64,000 nucleotides of DNA from Clostridiaceae bacterium BL-3 (GCA_902809985.1 CADDXC010000001.1:2418001-2482000), one strand, 5' to 3'. Positions 26,807 through 36,882 are shown, counted from the first letter of the stretch. Program-made: numbers and translations. Notes: generated by a model from the letters alone, not told the origin.

Positions 26807-29365
26807 CTACTGATGTATGAATTTAAGTTGAGCTTCACAATAACAGGCAAATTTAAGCCTCTCTATTTTAAAATTTGCATCTGCAAATATCCTGGGCCAG
26901 CATTTAACATACTCTATTATTTTATTCTTTTCATCTTTCTCCAATTCATCCCAGGACACCATTGAAGAATTGGCATTTCCTTTTTCAGAGAGTCTATATT
27001 CATACTCACATTTTCCCAAAATATTCAACTCTTTTTCCGTAAAATCAATAATTTTTGGTTTTTCACTTTCAGACATTGAAATCAAATCATAATAAACTTT
27101 ATAGAGCATATCAGGTATGTGCCTTGCATAATCTCTAATAGAATCTTTTTGTTCTTCACTTAGATTTTTCCAACATTCATCAGGTTTCATGACAATTTCA
27201 TCTTTGTCATAGTAAATCATCACATGGCTGTAATTAAGTGCCCTGGAAATCTGATCAATTTTCTCATTGAAAAATTCGTCTTTCATTAAATAACGGAAAA
27301 ATTCATCATCATCCACATGCAGCTTCAATTGATCCCTGGAAGGCAGATAGGATTGTTCCCATTTCTTTGCACTACTCAACCTGCTCATCTCCAATATAGC
27401 TTCCATAGATCTTGACTCATGTTTGTACCTACCGACTTTTAAAAGTGCCCTCAACACACCCTTGTCTATCTGAACCTCCTGTCTTTCATTTATAAGATGC
27501 GGTGCCTTGCGTTCCAAAAGAGATCTCAGCAGCATCGCTCTGCGAATAATAAACAACTGATCTCCCTCATTAGTTTGATTTGGTCCTAAAATATTTACAT
27601 ATCCCCTCAACCTGCTCACAAAATCAGGGCCTTTTGCATTTTGAAATTCCTTAAAAAATTCTCCATATTCAGCCCTGTCCTTAATATCTTCCCCACAAAA
27701 TTCCTCAAATGTACTGCTTGTACCCCCTGCAAATACAAAGATGGCCTTTCCGATAGGATGGATTGAATTGTCCTCTCTGAATATACCATCCTGCATAGGT
27801 GCCAGAAAATATTTCAGCCATCCCAGTTTTCTTTCAAAAGTAGAATCAAATTCATCAAAAAATACCAGAGGAATTTTACCTATCAAAGAAACATCTCTTA
27901 TTTTATGAAAACTTATAATGAGATCCGATAATGTCCTAAACTGAGATAAATTAAAATCCAATTTTTCAATTAAGTTTGGAGCCACGCACGAGGCAACTTC
28001 TGTTACTCCAAAAGATTTTCCGGAACCAGGTGTTCCAAATACAGCGATAGAAAGAGGACGAACTGAATTTTTAGAAAGAACATATTCAGACATGAGGTTT
28101 TTAATACTCTTATAAGCTTCAAATTCATCCCTGTCAACAGTTTTCAACTTTCCAAATTGCGCTATTGGTATATATTTAAGAGCACTTTCCTCCCCTTTTT
28201 TAACAATATCGTAAGCTATTTCTGCTAGATTGGTAGAACTTTTATCCTTAATAATATACCAGCATGACTGACATTTAGAATTATTTGAATTGGGCACTTC
28301 AATATCCTGTATGTATTCTTTATATATAAAATCATTTTCTCCTTCACTGAAAATTGAAGGATTAGGGAAAATGCTTTCCACAATATTTTTACCGAACCCA
28401 TACATAAAGTATTTTTGTGTAGCTACAATCCCCTCTCGTATACCGTCGTCAACGGATTCATCAATGGATTTATTATTAAGTTTTCCCAAAACTAAAGACT
28501 TGGCCAATCCAGCAACAAAACAGGAAGTAAGTCCATACATTTTACCCTGAGCCTCCTTTATTAAATCCCCCTCAAAGGCATAGGTTAAAAAATAAAGTTG
28601 TGACCTAGATTCTCCATTATTTCTATAGTATATAGCACCTTCTAAACCCAATGGTATAACCAGGCGGCTACATTTTGATAAAAAGGCAAGAATTGGATTA
28701 TTTTTTATTTGCCAGACAAAATCAAGTGCCGTCTTTTCCCAGGAAAGATTTTTACTTATGTTAACCTCTTTGGAGCGCAGATCTTCTCCATTTATAACTA
28801 TTAAAGTATTTTCCATATGAAACTGCTCCAAATGTTTCCAAAGTTTAGTTGAGTTAGAAGGGTTGTCCATTTTATATACAATCATCGGATGTTTATTATG
28901 CTCTTTTAAAGCTAAAGGCCAAAATTTTTCATTGTTGTTAAATCCATTGTTTTCATCATCCAATATAATTAGATCCGCATTTTCATTATCATCTATAATG
29001 GGAAACAATTTTGGATCTTTAAAAGGCATTTCTGTAAAACCCAAAAACTCTTTCACTCTGTATACTCTATTTCCATCTTTATCCTTGGATGTTGCAGGGA
29101 AAAGGCTTAATCGTATAGTAGAATTAAGAATTCCCTCCGGCAAATTCCCCTTATCATAATCCATTTTAGGAGAAATAACATTGGCTCCTGTAGATAAAGT
29201 TACAAATTTAGCTAGAAGCAGGGCTTCTCCCTCACTTAATCTGCTGCATATATGTGGATACTGATGCCAATTTAAATCACTGATGTGCTCGTCGTTAATT
29301 TGCCAAAATAACAAGTTTACACATACATCACCAGATACAATGACATTAAAATCCTTGATTTCCAC
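26807..29365 (-). CDS. Large protein: PfkB-like fold, AAA+ ATPase, RyR-like C-terminal repeats
   Basis: The 852-residue protein appears to have three parts. Residues 1 to about 300 follow a ribokinase/PfkB plan (IVSGDVCVNL, ADLIILDDENNGF, LIVINGEDL, RLVIPLGLEGAIYY). At the expected anion-hole site GAGD, however, it reads YGLTSCFVAGLAKS, so the catalytic Asp is missing and it may only bind a nucleotide or sugar ligand. Residues about 435-640 are an AAA+ ATPase: Walker A GTPGSGKS (444-451), Walker B VFFDEFD (501-507), sensor FVFAGGT (543-549) and a likely Arg finger in SRLRG. Residues about 705-840 contain two repeats of a W-x-x-L-x-x-x-x-K ... IP pattern typical of bacterial RyR domains. It lies 90 nt downstream of an orphan hsdS. 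Function unknown; a stress or defence NTPase is plausible. Confidence 0.7.
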   Translation of the reverse strand: MEIKDFNVIVSGDVCVNLLFWQINDEHISDLNWHQYPHICSRLSEGEALLLAKFVTLSTGANVISPKMDYDKGNLPEGILNSTIRLSLFPATSKDKDGNRVYRVKEFLGFTEMPFKDPKLFPIIDDNENADLIILDDENNGFNNNEKFWPLALKEHNKHPMIVYKMDNPSNSTKLWKHLEQFHMENTLIVINGEDLRSKEVNISKNLSWEKTALDFVWQIKNNPILAFLSKCSRLVIPLGLEGAIYYRNNGESRSQLYFLTYAFEGDLIKEAQGKMYGLTSCFVAGLAKSLVLGKLNNKSIDESVDDGIREGIVATQKYFMYGFGKNIVESIFPNPSIFSEGENDFIYKEYIQDIEVPNSNNSKCQSCWYIIKDKSSTNLAEIAYDIVKKGEESALKYIPIAQFGKLKTVDRDEFEAYKSIKNLMSEYVLSKNSVRPLSIAVFGTPGSGKSFGVTEVASCVAPNLIEKLDFNLSQFRTLSDLIISFHKIRDVSLIGKIPLVFFDEFDSTFERKLGWLKYFLAPMQDGIFREDNSIHPIGKAIFVFAGGTSSTFEEFCGEDIKDRAEYGEFFKEFQNAKGPDFVSRLRGYVNILGPNQTNEGDQLFIIRRAMLLRSLLERKAPHLINERQEVQIDKGVLRALLKVGRYKHESRSMEAILEMSRLSSAKKWEQSYLPSRDQLKLHVDDDEFFRYLMKDEFFNEKIDQISRALNYSHVMIYYDKDEIVMKPDECWKNLSEEQKDSIRDYARHIPDMLYKVYYDLISMSESEKPKIIDFTEKELNILGKCEYEYRLSEKGNANSSMVSWDELEKDEKNKIIEYVKCWPRIFADANFKIERLKFACYCEAQLKFIHQ

Positions 29366-29454
29366 AGCTACAATCCCTTCTTTCTATTTATTGATATTTA
29401 TTTTTAACAGCTTCTTGATATTAGAGTCTATGATACAATTTTAGAGCACTTTTC

Positions 29455-30603
29455 CTAATTAAACAGTTTTCCATCAAAAGCTCTTTGTATCAGTGAATTA
29501 AAGCTTTCCTGCAGTTCTTTCAGACTTCGCTGCAGCTTTTTTTTCTGATTTTCTATATTTCTCACTATTGTTGTAAACTTATTTTGTAGTTCTATTGGTG
29601 GAAGAGGCAATTTCAAGTCGTTGATGATTTTAAGATTTAAAAATGTTTGCGCTCCACCTATGCAATACTTATTTACAATGTAGTCTTTTAAATAGTTTAA
29701 TTCATATTCTATAAATATAGAATTTACCCTATTCCTATTTAATTTGAACAAAGCCACATTTTTCATGCTAAATTCTTCATGTAATGGATTAAAAGCGGCA
29801 TTTCCCGCACCAGAACCTATATTAGTGTATAAAACATCACCATATTCTGGATTACATCTCTTATATATTTCTCGATGATCTTCCTCAGAAACAAATTCTA
29901 AATCAGATAAATCTAATTTAAAAGCTTTTACATTCTTACCGGTAATAAATTTAACTCCCTTTGCAACTCTTTTTGGAGCATTGTGGGTTCCATCGGTGAT
30001 TTTATTACAAATATCCTTTAAGCTGATCTTCTCCCATTTATATTCGTTAAATTTCAAATCTCCAAACATATTGTAAAAAACACTCTTTATCAGCTCCTCC
30101 AGAAGCTCTATCTGAGTTTTCCTTTTATTCACTAACTCCTGAATTTTGCTTAATACCTTCACTATTTTAAGCTGGGAATCCATATTTAATACTGGTATAA
30201 ACTGTTCTCCTATGATTTGATGTCCAAGGTGCTTTTGAACTCCGCCTTTCATCTGATGTTGAATTGTATGTTGAAATCTGTTTGACGATAGATAATAAAA
30301 TAGATAATCCCTGTTGAGTAAATCTTCGTCAAAATTTATCTTAAATAAATTATTACTCAGTACTCCATGTTTTCCCCTAAATACGATTCCAGGTGATCCC
30401 GTATTAGCCATAATTAAATCTCTATCATTCACTACTTTTTGCGGATATACGTCTTCAACATATTTCTTTCTGCTGTTATTTTTAAAATCAGCAATATATA
30501 AATACCTAATATATCCTTGAACCTTACTGTCAATCTGCTTACTTTTAGGTATCTGTACTCCCTGCGTTATAGAACATATTTTCTTAAATTTAGTAAACTT
30601 CAT
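29455..30603 (-). CDS. Orphan type I restriction-modification specificity subunit (HsdS)
   Basis: HsdS gives DNA sequence specificity to type I methylation and restriction complexes. The 382-residue protein has two target-recognition domains (about 1-150 and 190-345), each followed by a long helix: LKIVKVLSKIQELVNKRKTQIELLEELIKSVF in the centre and ELQNKFTTIVRNIENQKKKL at the end. The characteristic KSVFYNMFGD and FDGKLF junctions are present. No hsdM or hsdR is seen anywhere in the window, so it is an orphan or works with a methyltransferase encoded elsewhere. The next gene on the strand is the AAA+/RyR protein. Confidence 0.88.
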   Translation of the reverse strand: MKFTKFKKICSITQGVQIPKSKQIDSKVQGYIRYLYIADFKNNSRKKYVEDVYPQKVVNDRDLIMANTGSPGIVFRGKHGVLSNNLFKINFDEDLLNRDYLFYYLSSNRFQHTIQHQMKGGVQKHLGHQIIGEQFIPVLNMDSQLKIVKVLSKIQELVNKRKTQIELLEELIKSVFYNMFGDLKFNEYKWEKISLKDICNKITDGTHNAPKRVAKGVKFITGKNVKAFKLDLSDLEFVSEEDHREIYKRCNPEYGDVLYTNIGSGAGNAAFNPLHEEFSMKNVALFKLNRNRVNSIFIEYELNYLKDYIVNKYCIGGAQTFLNLKIINDLKLPLPPIELQNKFTTIVRNIENQKKKLQRSLKELQESFNSLIQRAFDGKLFN

Positions 30604-30711
30604 AATTAATTACCTCTTACGTTTTAAAAACATATAAATCATGCGGCTAATTCAGAATATTTATCAAATTTATATATATAAAAAGTCAAATATCCCTCAG
30701 TACAGTAATAA

Positions 30712-31368
30712 TTAAATAATATCCTCTAGTTTTTCAATCTCTTTCTCTTTTCCAATAGCTACAATTATATCTTTTCTCATAAATACGAAATCTGATGTAG
30801 GTAATACGCTTATATCGTCTCCCCTCTTTATAACTATAATATTCACTCCATATTTAGCCCTTATATCCAAATTACCCAGGCTTTTACCAACCCATTCTTC
30901 CGCACATAGTATTTCGGCTACCCTGTACTCAGGAGACAATTCTATAAAATCTAATATATTATTTGATACAAGATTATGAGCAACTCTTATAGCTGTATCT
31001 TTTTCAGGTAACACAACTTTATCAGCTCCTATTTTATAGAGGATTTTTACATGTAATTCAGTACTTGCTTTAGCAAGTACAAATTTCATACCCATTTCTT
31101 TCAACAATAGTGTGACTATAACACTGCTTTGAATATCAGTACCTATCCCTATTACAGCCACATCAAAACTATTTATACCAAGTGCTTTTAGATTTTCCTC
31201 TTCAGTTGCATCCGCGCAGACCGCCTGTGTCACATATGGGGCTATATCCTGAACATTTTCTTCTCGCAAATCCACTGCCAATACATCATTTCCAAGTTCA
31301 TAGAGGGTTTTTGCTATTGACTTTCCAAATCTCCCCAGTCCCACAATTAAATATTGTTTTCTTTTCAC
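30712..31368 (-). CDS. ktrA: Potassium uptake regulatory subunit (KtrA/TrkA family)
   Basis: This cytoplasmic gating ring protein controls the KtrB channel. The 218-residue protein has an RCK_N Rossmann domain (GLGRFGKSIAKTL, about 8-20; acidic residue at the end of strand 2 in AVDLRE) and an RCK_C domain from about 135 to the end. RCK_C domains of KtrA proteins bind c-di-AMP in several Firmicutes, which fits the c-di-AMP riboswitch 8 kb away. It lies 24 nt downstream of ktrB. Confidence 0.92.
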   Translation of the reverse strand: MKRKQYLIVGLGRFGKSIAKTLYELGNDVLAVDLREENVQDIAPYVTQAVCADATEEENLKALGINSFDVAVIGIGTDIQSSVIVTLLLKEMGMKFVLAKASTELHVKILYKIGADKVVLPEKDTAIRVAHNLVSNNILDFIELSPEYRVAEILCAEEWVGKSLGNLDIRAKYGVNIIVIKRGDDISVLPTSDFVFMRKDIIVAIGKEKEIEKLEDII

Positions 31369-31392
31369 AAAATCACCTCAAATCTTAAAATT

Positions 31393-32748
31393 TTATCCAA
31401 TCAATATTTTACCTTCAGGGTACTTTATAGATTTAGGTATTTTTCTGTTTACCATGGATAATATTATTGTAAGTCCTCCTAGTCTTCCAAAAAACATACT
31501 TATAACTATAATAATTTTACCTATAATGCTTAAATTAGGTGTAATTCCCAAACTCAACCCTGCAGTTCCAAAAGCTGACACACATTCAAAAAATATAGCT
31601 TCTAAAGATTGATCACTCTCGGTTACACCTAATATCATGGAAAAAATCAATATCAATATCATATAAATTACCAATATTACAATGGCTTTATATACAAGAT
31701 CTTTTTTTATGGTTCTTTTATAAATTTCAGTTTCCCGTCTGCCCATTATTACGGATACAGCTGTCATTATAATTAAAGCTGCAGTAGTTGTTTTTATTCC
31801 CCCTGCTGTAGAACCCGGAGCTCCACCTATAAACATGAATACAATTGTTAAAAGTTTACTGCTCTCGCTCATGTCAGAAATAGAAATTGAGTTAAAACCT
31901 GCAGTTCTTAAAGAAACCGAAGCAAAAAATGAAGATAACATCTTGTCCCCTAAAGTCATATCTTTCATAGTCGCAGGATTGTTAAATTCAAACAGAAGAA
32001 AAAATATGGTTCCCAAAATCAAAAGTACAATAGCCATTGTTATACAAACTTTTGAATGCAGTGATATTCTTCTTACATCCCTAAAGCTCTTTAAATTATA
32101 TATCTCCTGCCATACATAAAACCCAAGCCCCCCAATCATAATTAAAACGCTTATAGTAAGTATTACCATTTCATTATTATAATAGGGAACTAAACTCTTG
32201 CCTTTCCCCACTAGATCTATTCCCGCATTGCAAAATGCTGAAATAGAGTGAAAAATTGAATAAAAAAGGCCTTTGCGAAATCCAAATTGTGGAACAAACT
32301 GAAACGACAAAATAGCCGCACCTATAGATTCCACTGAAAAAGTAAATATCAATATGTATTTAGACATTTTTACAAGTCCCTGTATATTAAATGAGTTAAG
32401 CGATTCATGAATCAATAGTCTTTCTTTTAAAGTTATTTTTCTTCCTGAAACCAGTGCAATAAGCGTCGAAAATGCCATAAATCCTAGTCCACCTACCTGG
32501 ATCAGAATTAAAATAACAGTCTTTCCAAAATAACTCCAATGTGTTCCTGTATCCACCGTTACAAGTCCAGTTACACAGGTGGCTGATGTAGCTACAAATA
32601 ATGAATCTATAAAATTCGTATGAATATGATTTTGAGATGATATAGGAAGCCATAATAAGATAGTACCTATAAAAATTATAATCAAAAAACCCCATATTAA
32701 AATCTGAAGTTCATTTATCTTGAATAATTTTTTATTTCTAAATTTCAT
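31393..32748 (-). CDS. ktrB: Potassium uptake channel subunit (KtrB/TrkH family)
   Basis: KtrB is the membrane K+ translocating subunit, usually Na+-coupled. The 451-residue protein contains about eight to ten membrane spans arranged as four M-P-M repeats. Selectivity-filter segments are visible as SATCVTGLVT, SAFCNAGIDL, GGAPGSTAGGIKT (the intramembrane gating-loop region) and SAFGTAGLS. It is the first gene of ktrB-ktrA. Confidence 0.93.
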   Translation of the reverse strand: MKFRNKKLFKINELQILIWGFLIIIFIGTILLWLPISSQNHIHTNFIDSLFVATSATCVTGLVTVDTGTHWSYFGKTVILILIQVGGLGFMAFSTLIALVSGRKITLKERLLIHESLNSFNIQGLVKMSKYILIFTFSVESIGAAILSFQFVPQFGFRKGLFYSIFHSISAFCNAGIDLVGKGKSLVPYYNNEMVILTISVLIMIGGLGFYVWQEIYNLKSFRDVRRISLHSKVCITMAIVLLILGTIFFLLFEFNNPATMKDMTLGDKMLSSFFASVSLRTAGFNSISISDMSESSKLLTIVFMFIGGAPGSTAGGIKTTTAALIIMTAVSVIMGRRETEIYKRTIKKDLVYKAIVILVIYMILILIFSMILGVTESDQSLEAIFFECVSAFGTAGLSLGITPNLSIIGKIIIVISMFFGRLGGLTIILSMVNRKIPKSIKYPEGKILIG

Positions 32749-32964
32749 TGAAAATCACCCTTTATCACCTCTAAATACGACATATAATTCCCTATTTTTT
32801 AAATTTTACTGTCTCAAACTTATTTACTGTCATTATATTATAACCCTATTTTTTTATTTCTCCTATGTTTTTCAGTAAAAACCATTTCCTCTTTATAATA
32901 ATATTTATTCTATTTTAAATCATAAATTTCTATATAAACTACTTGAGTTCTCGATAATATCTTG

Positions 32965-33153
32965 TCAACTTATTCCCTTATCATAAATAATCAATGCCGT
33001 ATAATCATTTTGTGCATGGGCATATTTTATATCGATTACCACCTTACCCTTTAGATCAATTTCAAGAGTATCTTTAATTTTACTCTCTAGATTCTCCAAT
33101 GTGTTTTCATGTAATCCTTTAATTCCAATAGCATTACTTCTGTATGTTGACAT
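32965..33153 (-). CDS. Small protein resembling the Cse60 (DUF2758) family
   Basis: The 62-residue protein has a GGGGGAAT ribosome site and the pattern LENLESKIKDTLE ... VIDIKYAHAQNDYTALIIYD. This is an amphipathic helix followed by two beta-strands, as in Cse60-type small proteins of sporulating Firmicutes. The similarity is judged by eye and is short. It is probably monocistronic. Confidence 0.55.
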   Translation of the reverse strand: MSTYRSNAIGIKGLHENTLENLESKIKDTLEIDLKGKVVIDIKYAHAQNDYTALIIYDKGIS

Positions 33154-33724
33154 ACTTAACCATTCCCCCTATTGACTTTTTGTAGTCACTCTTTATTCAA
33201 TATTTCTACAACAGGGACTGGCATCCTTTAACTTTCGTTCACCATTATTTGACTTATTTATATGTTTTTCTCACGCAAAATAAGCACCCCACATGACGGA
33301 TGCTCATTTTGGTATTATACTTTCAAGGATGACACTTTTTTATTTTTCGCTAAGGGTATTTCCTTAGGACATATATAATTATACATAGTATTTATTACAA
33401 CTTAATGCTATATTTATAAACTTTCTGTAAACATTATGAAAATAATCTTCTATTTAGCAATAATACATTTCATTGGTTATATTATTGGCGTTCATTTATC
33501 CTTAAATTACCAGAATAATAATTTGAATTTTGCATATTCTATTCATGTAAGGATACCAATGTGTTTTAAGTTATTAAAATATTGAAGTTTCCTATAAACT
33601 TAGGATATTTGTAATTGAATACATTGAATGCTTAATTTATGCTGGGGATAATAAATCCCCAGTATTTAAATACTGAAGGCATAATAGGAATGCAAAATTC
33701 CAAGCTCATAAATTGAATTTTATT
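33154..33724. other. Intergenic region of 571 bases without a recognisable gene
   Basis: The stretch is very A/T rich. It holds an imperfect hairpin with AAAATAAGCA/TGCTCATTTT arms (about 33278-33315) and a clean hairpin CTGGGGAT-AATAA-ATCCCCAG (33642-33662) that could end the pdxST transcript, although its T-tract is weak. I see no ORF with a ribosome site and no known RNA class. Confidence 0.5.
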
Positions 33725-34297
33725 TCAGCCATTACTGCACATATTGACAAAATATCTGTGAAATTGAAGATTATCTGTTAATTCAGGATGGAAGGAAGTG
33801 GCCAGCATATTATCCTGTCTTACAGCTACAATATTTTCATCAACTTTGCACAATACATCCACATCATTTCCTACTTTGGTGATATAAGGAGCCCTTACGA
33901 AAATCAAAGGTACTTCACCATTATAAACTTTATTTATCCTCTCATAGGTTAAAAAGCTGTTAATCTGACTTCCATAGGCATTTCTTTTAACAGTTATGTC
34001 CATTACCTGCAGGTGATTTTTTTTATCATTTTCAATATTTTTTGCAAGAAGTATCATACCTGCGCAGGTTCCCCACACCGGAAAACCATTCATTATTTTT
34101 TCTTTAAGCTTGTGAAAAATATCCGTTTCCCTTAATAGTCTTCCAATAGTCGTACTTTCTCCACCTGGAAGAATAATTCCCTGTAATCCATCTAATTCTT
34201 TAGGCTTTCTTACTTCAACCGTTTCACAGTGAAGGGCTTTTAAGTGATGAATATGCTCTATTACCCCACCCTGAAGTGCAAGTACCCCTATTTTCAT
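33725..34297 (-). CDS. pdxT: Glutaminase subunit of pyridoxal 5'-phosphate synthase
   Basis: PdxT releases ammonia from glutamine for PdxS in the deoxyxylulose-independent vitamin B6 pathway. The 190-residue protein has MKIGVLALQGGV at the start, the oxyanion loop PGGESTT, the nucleophile WGTCAGMILLA and the catalytic His-x-Glu in TSFHPELT. The start ATG 34297 overlaps the end of pdxS; a longer frame begins inside pdxS. Confidence 0.95.
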   Translation of the reverse strand: MKIGVLALQGGVIEHIHHLKALHCETVEVRKPKELDGLQGIILPGGESTTIGRLLRETDIFHKLKEKIMNGFPVWGTCAGMILLAKNIENDKKNHLQVMDITVKRNAYGSQINSFLTYERINKVYNGEVPLIFVRAPYITKVGNDVDVLCKVDENIVAVRQDNMLATSFHPELTDNLQFHRYFVNMCSNG

Positions 34298-34298
34298 C

Positions 34299-35168
34299 TT
34301 ACCAGCCTCTTTCTTCAAATCTGCTGTCCAATTCACTGCAGTTTATACCCACCATTGGTTCCCCGAGATCTTCAGATACTTCAGCAATGCACTTGGGATC
34401 ATTATAATTTGTTGTTGCCATAACTATTGCCTTAGCTCTTTTTTCCGGATTTCCCGATTTAAATATTCCCGAACCCACAAACACCCCTTCAGCTCCTAGT
34501 TTCATCATAAGTGCTGCATCGGCAGGCGTAGCTATTCCACCCGCAGCAAAATTAACTACGGGAAGCTTTCCATTTTTCCAAACAAATTCTAATAAGTCAA
34601 AAGGAGCCCCAAATTCCTTAGCTAATGTCATCAACTCCTCCTTTGACGAATTTTTAACTCTTCCTATATCATCCATTATGCTTCTCATGTGAGTAACAGC
34701 TTGAACTACATCTCCAGTACCAGCTTCTCCTTTTGTCCTTATCATAGCCGCACCTTCGCCAATTCTTCTTAAAGCCTCCCCTAAATTCCTTGCACCGCAT
34801 ACAAAAGGAACGCTAAATCTTTTTTTATCTATATGATATCTATTGTCTGCAGGGGTTAGTACTTCACTTTCATCTATAAAATCAATTCCTATAGCCTCCA
34901 GTATCTCAGCCTCAACAAAATGTCCTATTCTAACCTTGGCCATAACCGGTATGGATACCGATGCCTTTATCTTCTTTATCATTTTGGGGTCGGACATTCT
35001 TGCAACTCCACCCTGTGTCCTTATATCCGCAGGTACCTTCTCAAGTGCCATAACCGCACATGCCCCTGACGTTTCAGCAATTATAGCTTGTTCGGCATTC
35101 ACCACATCCATAATCACTCCGCCTTTAAGCATTTGAGCCAAATTTTTATTAAGTTCATACTTTGCCAT
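34299..35168 (-). CDS. pdxS: Pyridoxal 5'-phosphate synthase, synthase subunit
   Basis: PdxS condenses ribose 5-phosphate, glyceraldehyde 3-phosphate and ammonia to PLP. The 289-residue protein is highly typical, with MKGGVIMDV-like start [28 protein letters not shown] (catalytic Lys), [12 protein letters not shown] and [16 protein letters not shown]. It is the first gene of pdxS-pdxT. Downstream enzymes here that need PLP include AblA. Confidence 0.96.
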   Translation of the reverse strand: MAKYELNKNLAQMLKGGVIMDVVNAEQAIIAETSGACAVMALEKVPADIRTQGGVARMSDPKMIKKIKASVSIPVMAKVRIGHFVEAEILEAIGIDFIDESEVLTPADNRYHIDKKRFSVPFVCGARNLGEALRRIGEGAAMIRTKGEAGTGDVVQAVTHMRSIMDDIGRVKNSSKEELMTLAKEFGAPFDLLEFVWKNGKLPVVNFAAGGIATPADAALMMKLGAEGVFVGSGIFKSGNPEKRAKAIVMATTNYNDPKCIAEVSEDLGEPMVGINCSELDSRFEERGW

Positions 35169-35286
35169 AAATAAAACAACTCCTCACTTACTTTTTGAAG
35201 TTAATTATAATATGTACACCGTATAATTCAAATGTATCGTCACAATTTGGAAAACACTTTATTTATCCCTTTATAAGTTAAAAATA

Positions 35287-35328
35287 GAGTGCTGTAAAAT
35301 TATTTTAAAGAACAGTTTTGCAGTACTC
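35287..35328 (-). terminator. Terminator after the flavin-fold oxidase gene
   Basis: A 13-bp stem (GAGTGCTGTAAAA with TTTTGCAGTACTC, one or two wobbles) is followed on the minus strand by TATTTTTAA. Confidence 0.75.
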
Positions 35329-35370
35329 CACTTTGAATTTGATGTTTTTGTCTGATATTAAACATTCTGT

Positions 35371-35820
35371 TTACACTAATTCTTTTACTTCCTTTGGATC
35401 TTTAGTATAATCAGCCATCTTCACAAATTTTGTCTTTATCCTGTATATGACGGAATCTCCAATATTACCTTTATCTACATTTTCCTTTAATACCGGATAC
35501 CTGACACTTATTCCATCCACTGCGCTCTTAAAGTCATCATCGCTCTGAAGTACTTCCGATGCCTCTCCAGTTACAGAAACACTTTTAAAGGTATTATAGG
35601 ATTGATTCTCATTTTGGAAATAAAAAGTAACTATTGGATTTTTCTTTATATGACTGACCTTATTTGATTTTCTCCCCGTTTCAAAATACAGATTGGCTCT
35701 GGCATTTGAAAATGCTCCCATAACTCTCGCATATGGTGCACCGTCCTCACCTACGGTAATCAGCAATCCTGTCCTGGATTGTTCTATATATTTGATGGCC
35801 TCGTCTAATACTTTACTCAT
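35371..35820 (-). CDS. Pyridoxamine 5'-phosphate oxidase-like FMN-binding protein
   Basis: The 149-residue protein has the split-barrel flavin-binding fold: RTGLLITVGEDGAPYARVMGAF (strands 1-2), FETGRKSNKVSHIKKNP (FMN phosphate loop) and VTFYFQNE. The ATG at 35820 follows AAGGAGG; a longer frame adds 23 basic residues without support. Such small general-stress-type proteins bind FMN or F420 and act on unknown substrates. The neighbouring pdxST genes are suggestive but do not prove a B6 role. Confidence 0.8.
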   Translation of the reverse strand: MSKVLDEAIKYIEQSRTGLLITVGEDGAPYARVMGAFSNARANLYFETGRKSNKVSHIKKNPIVTFYFQNENQSYNTFKSVSVTGEASEVLQSDDDFKSAVDGISVRYPVLKENVDKGNIGDSVIYRIKTKFVKMADYTKDPKEVKELV

Positions 35821-35952
35821 ATGTAAAATCCTCCTTTTTTTATAATTATAGTTCAACAACTTTAATTTTACTATTTTTATTTTAATCACTTAGTATATAT
35901 ATTATATCTTCTCTATCCTTAAACAATAGCATGAACAATTTAAAATATTTTT

Positions 35953-36765
35953 TTATGTGTGAGATAATGCCATTTTTTCATAATGTTTATACAGTGAATA
36001 AAATTCACCTACATAATTTTTTTGCCAGGGCTTTTTCTTTCCACAAAAATGAATTATGGAAGTATTATTAATTACATAATCCATATCAATATTACCTTTA
36101 CTTAAAATTTTATTATATTTATAATATCTAGGATCATAATTAAATAATATTTCATCAAATTTTTTTATATATTTGGAATACAGTGCATTAATTATATCCT
36201 GATCCGGCAAAATTAATTTATTTTTATTTTTCTTCACAAAATCATAAATCTCTTTTTCTTTTACAATTTCTCTTTGCAGATCAATATTCATTAAAAGAAC
36301 CCCGGAATTATAATATGTTTCGATTTGATAAGGTTTTAATCGCAACTTATTGATTTCTTTAACTGTCAATATATTATGACATGCTGCAGCATAAAGATAT
36401 TTAGAAATACCAATATCATATAATTTTCTTATTGGATTTATAACCAGAATATCGGGATCAAGATATAATATTTTATCCACATTTAAAGGTAGAAACTCAA
36501 ATGCCAATAATCTATAGTACATTTCTTTAGTATAATACATAGTCAAAGGTGAATCTTTAAAATGTTCATTCTCCACTTTTATTATAAAAAGCTTATGGTT
36601 TTCCTTTTTTACAAATTTATTTACATTATAAATCTCATCTTCTTCCATATTTGAATACATCATATAAATATAAAATCTTTCTTCAGGATTATTCATAAAT
36701 AAAGATTTCAGCATAACCTTTAATGGTTTTAAATAATTTGAATCCAGTGTAACAAGAATATTCAT
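35953..36765 (-). CDS. Glycosyltransferase family 8 protein
   Basis: The 270-residue protein matches GT8 retaining glycosyltransferases, which use UDP-sugars. It starts NILVTLDSNYLKPLKVMLKSL, has the metal-binding DxD in YLDPDILVINP (about 98-108), then YNSGVLLMN and DQDIINALY, and the C-terminal IIHFCGKKKPW motif. There is no membrane anchor. It may decorate a surface polymer. It is followed upstream by a LicA-like kinase gene, a pairing seen where phosphocholine is attached to glycans, but that link is inferred. Confidence 0.88.
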   Translation of the reverse strand: MNILVTLDSNYLKPLKVMLKSLFMNNPEERFYIYMMYSNMEEDEIYNVNKFVKKENHKLFIIKVENEHFKDSPLTMYYTKEMYYRLLAFEFLPLNVDKILYLDPDILVINPIRKLYDIGISKYLYAAACHNILTVKEINKLRLKPYQIETYYNSGVLLMNIDLQREIVKEKEIYDFVKKNKNKLILPDQDIINALYSKYIKKFDEILFNYDPRYYKYNKILSKGNIDMDYVINNTSIIHFCGKKKPWQKNYVGEFYSLYKHYEKMALSHT

Positions 36766-36857
36766 TTATATTTTCTCCTCACATATAATTAATTGAACTT
36801 CTACATTATTCTCATACTTATGAATTACCCACAATCAATAAATATTAAACAAAAATA

Positions 36858-36882
36858 ACTCCAACCCCAAAAAAGTTAGAGT
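36858..36882 (-). terminator. Terminator of the LicA-like kinase gene
   Basis: On the minus strand ACTCTAAC and GTTGGAGT pair (8 bp, one wobble) around a T/G loop and are followed by TATTTTTG. Confidence 0.6.
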
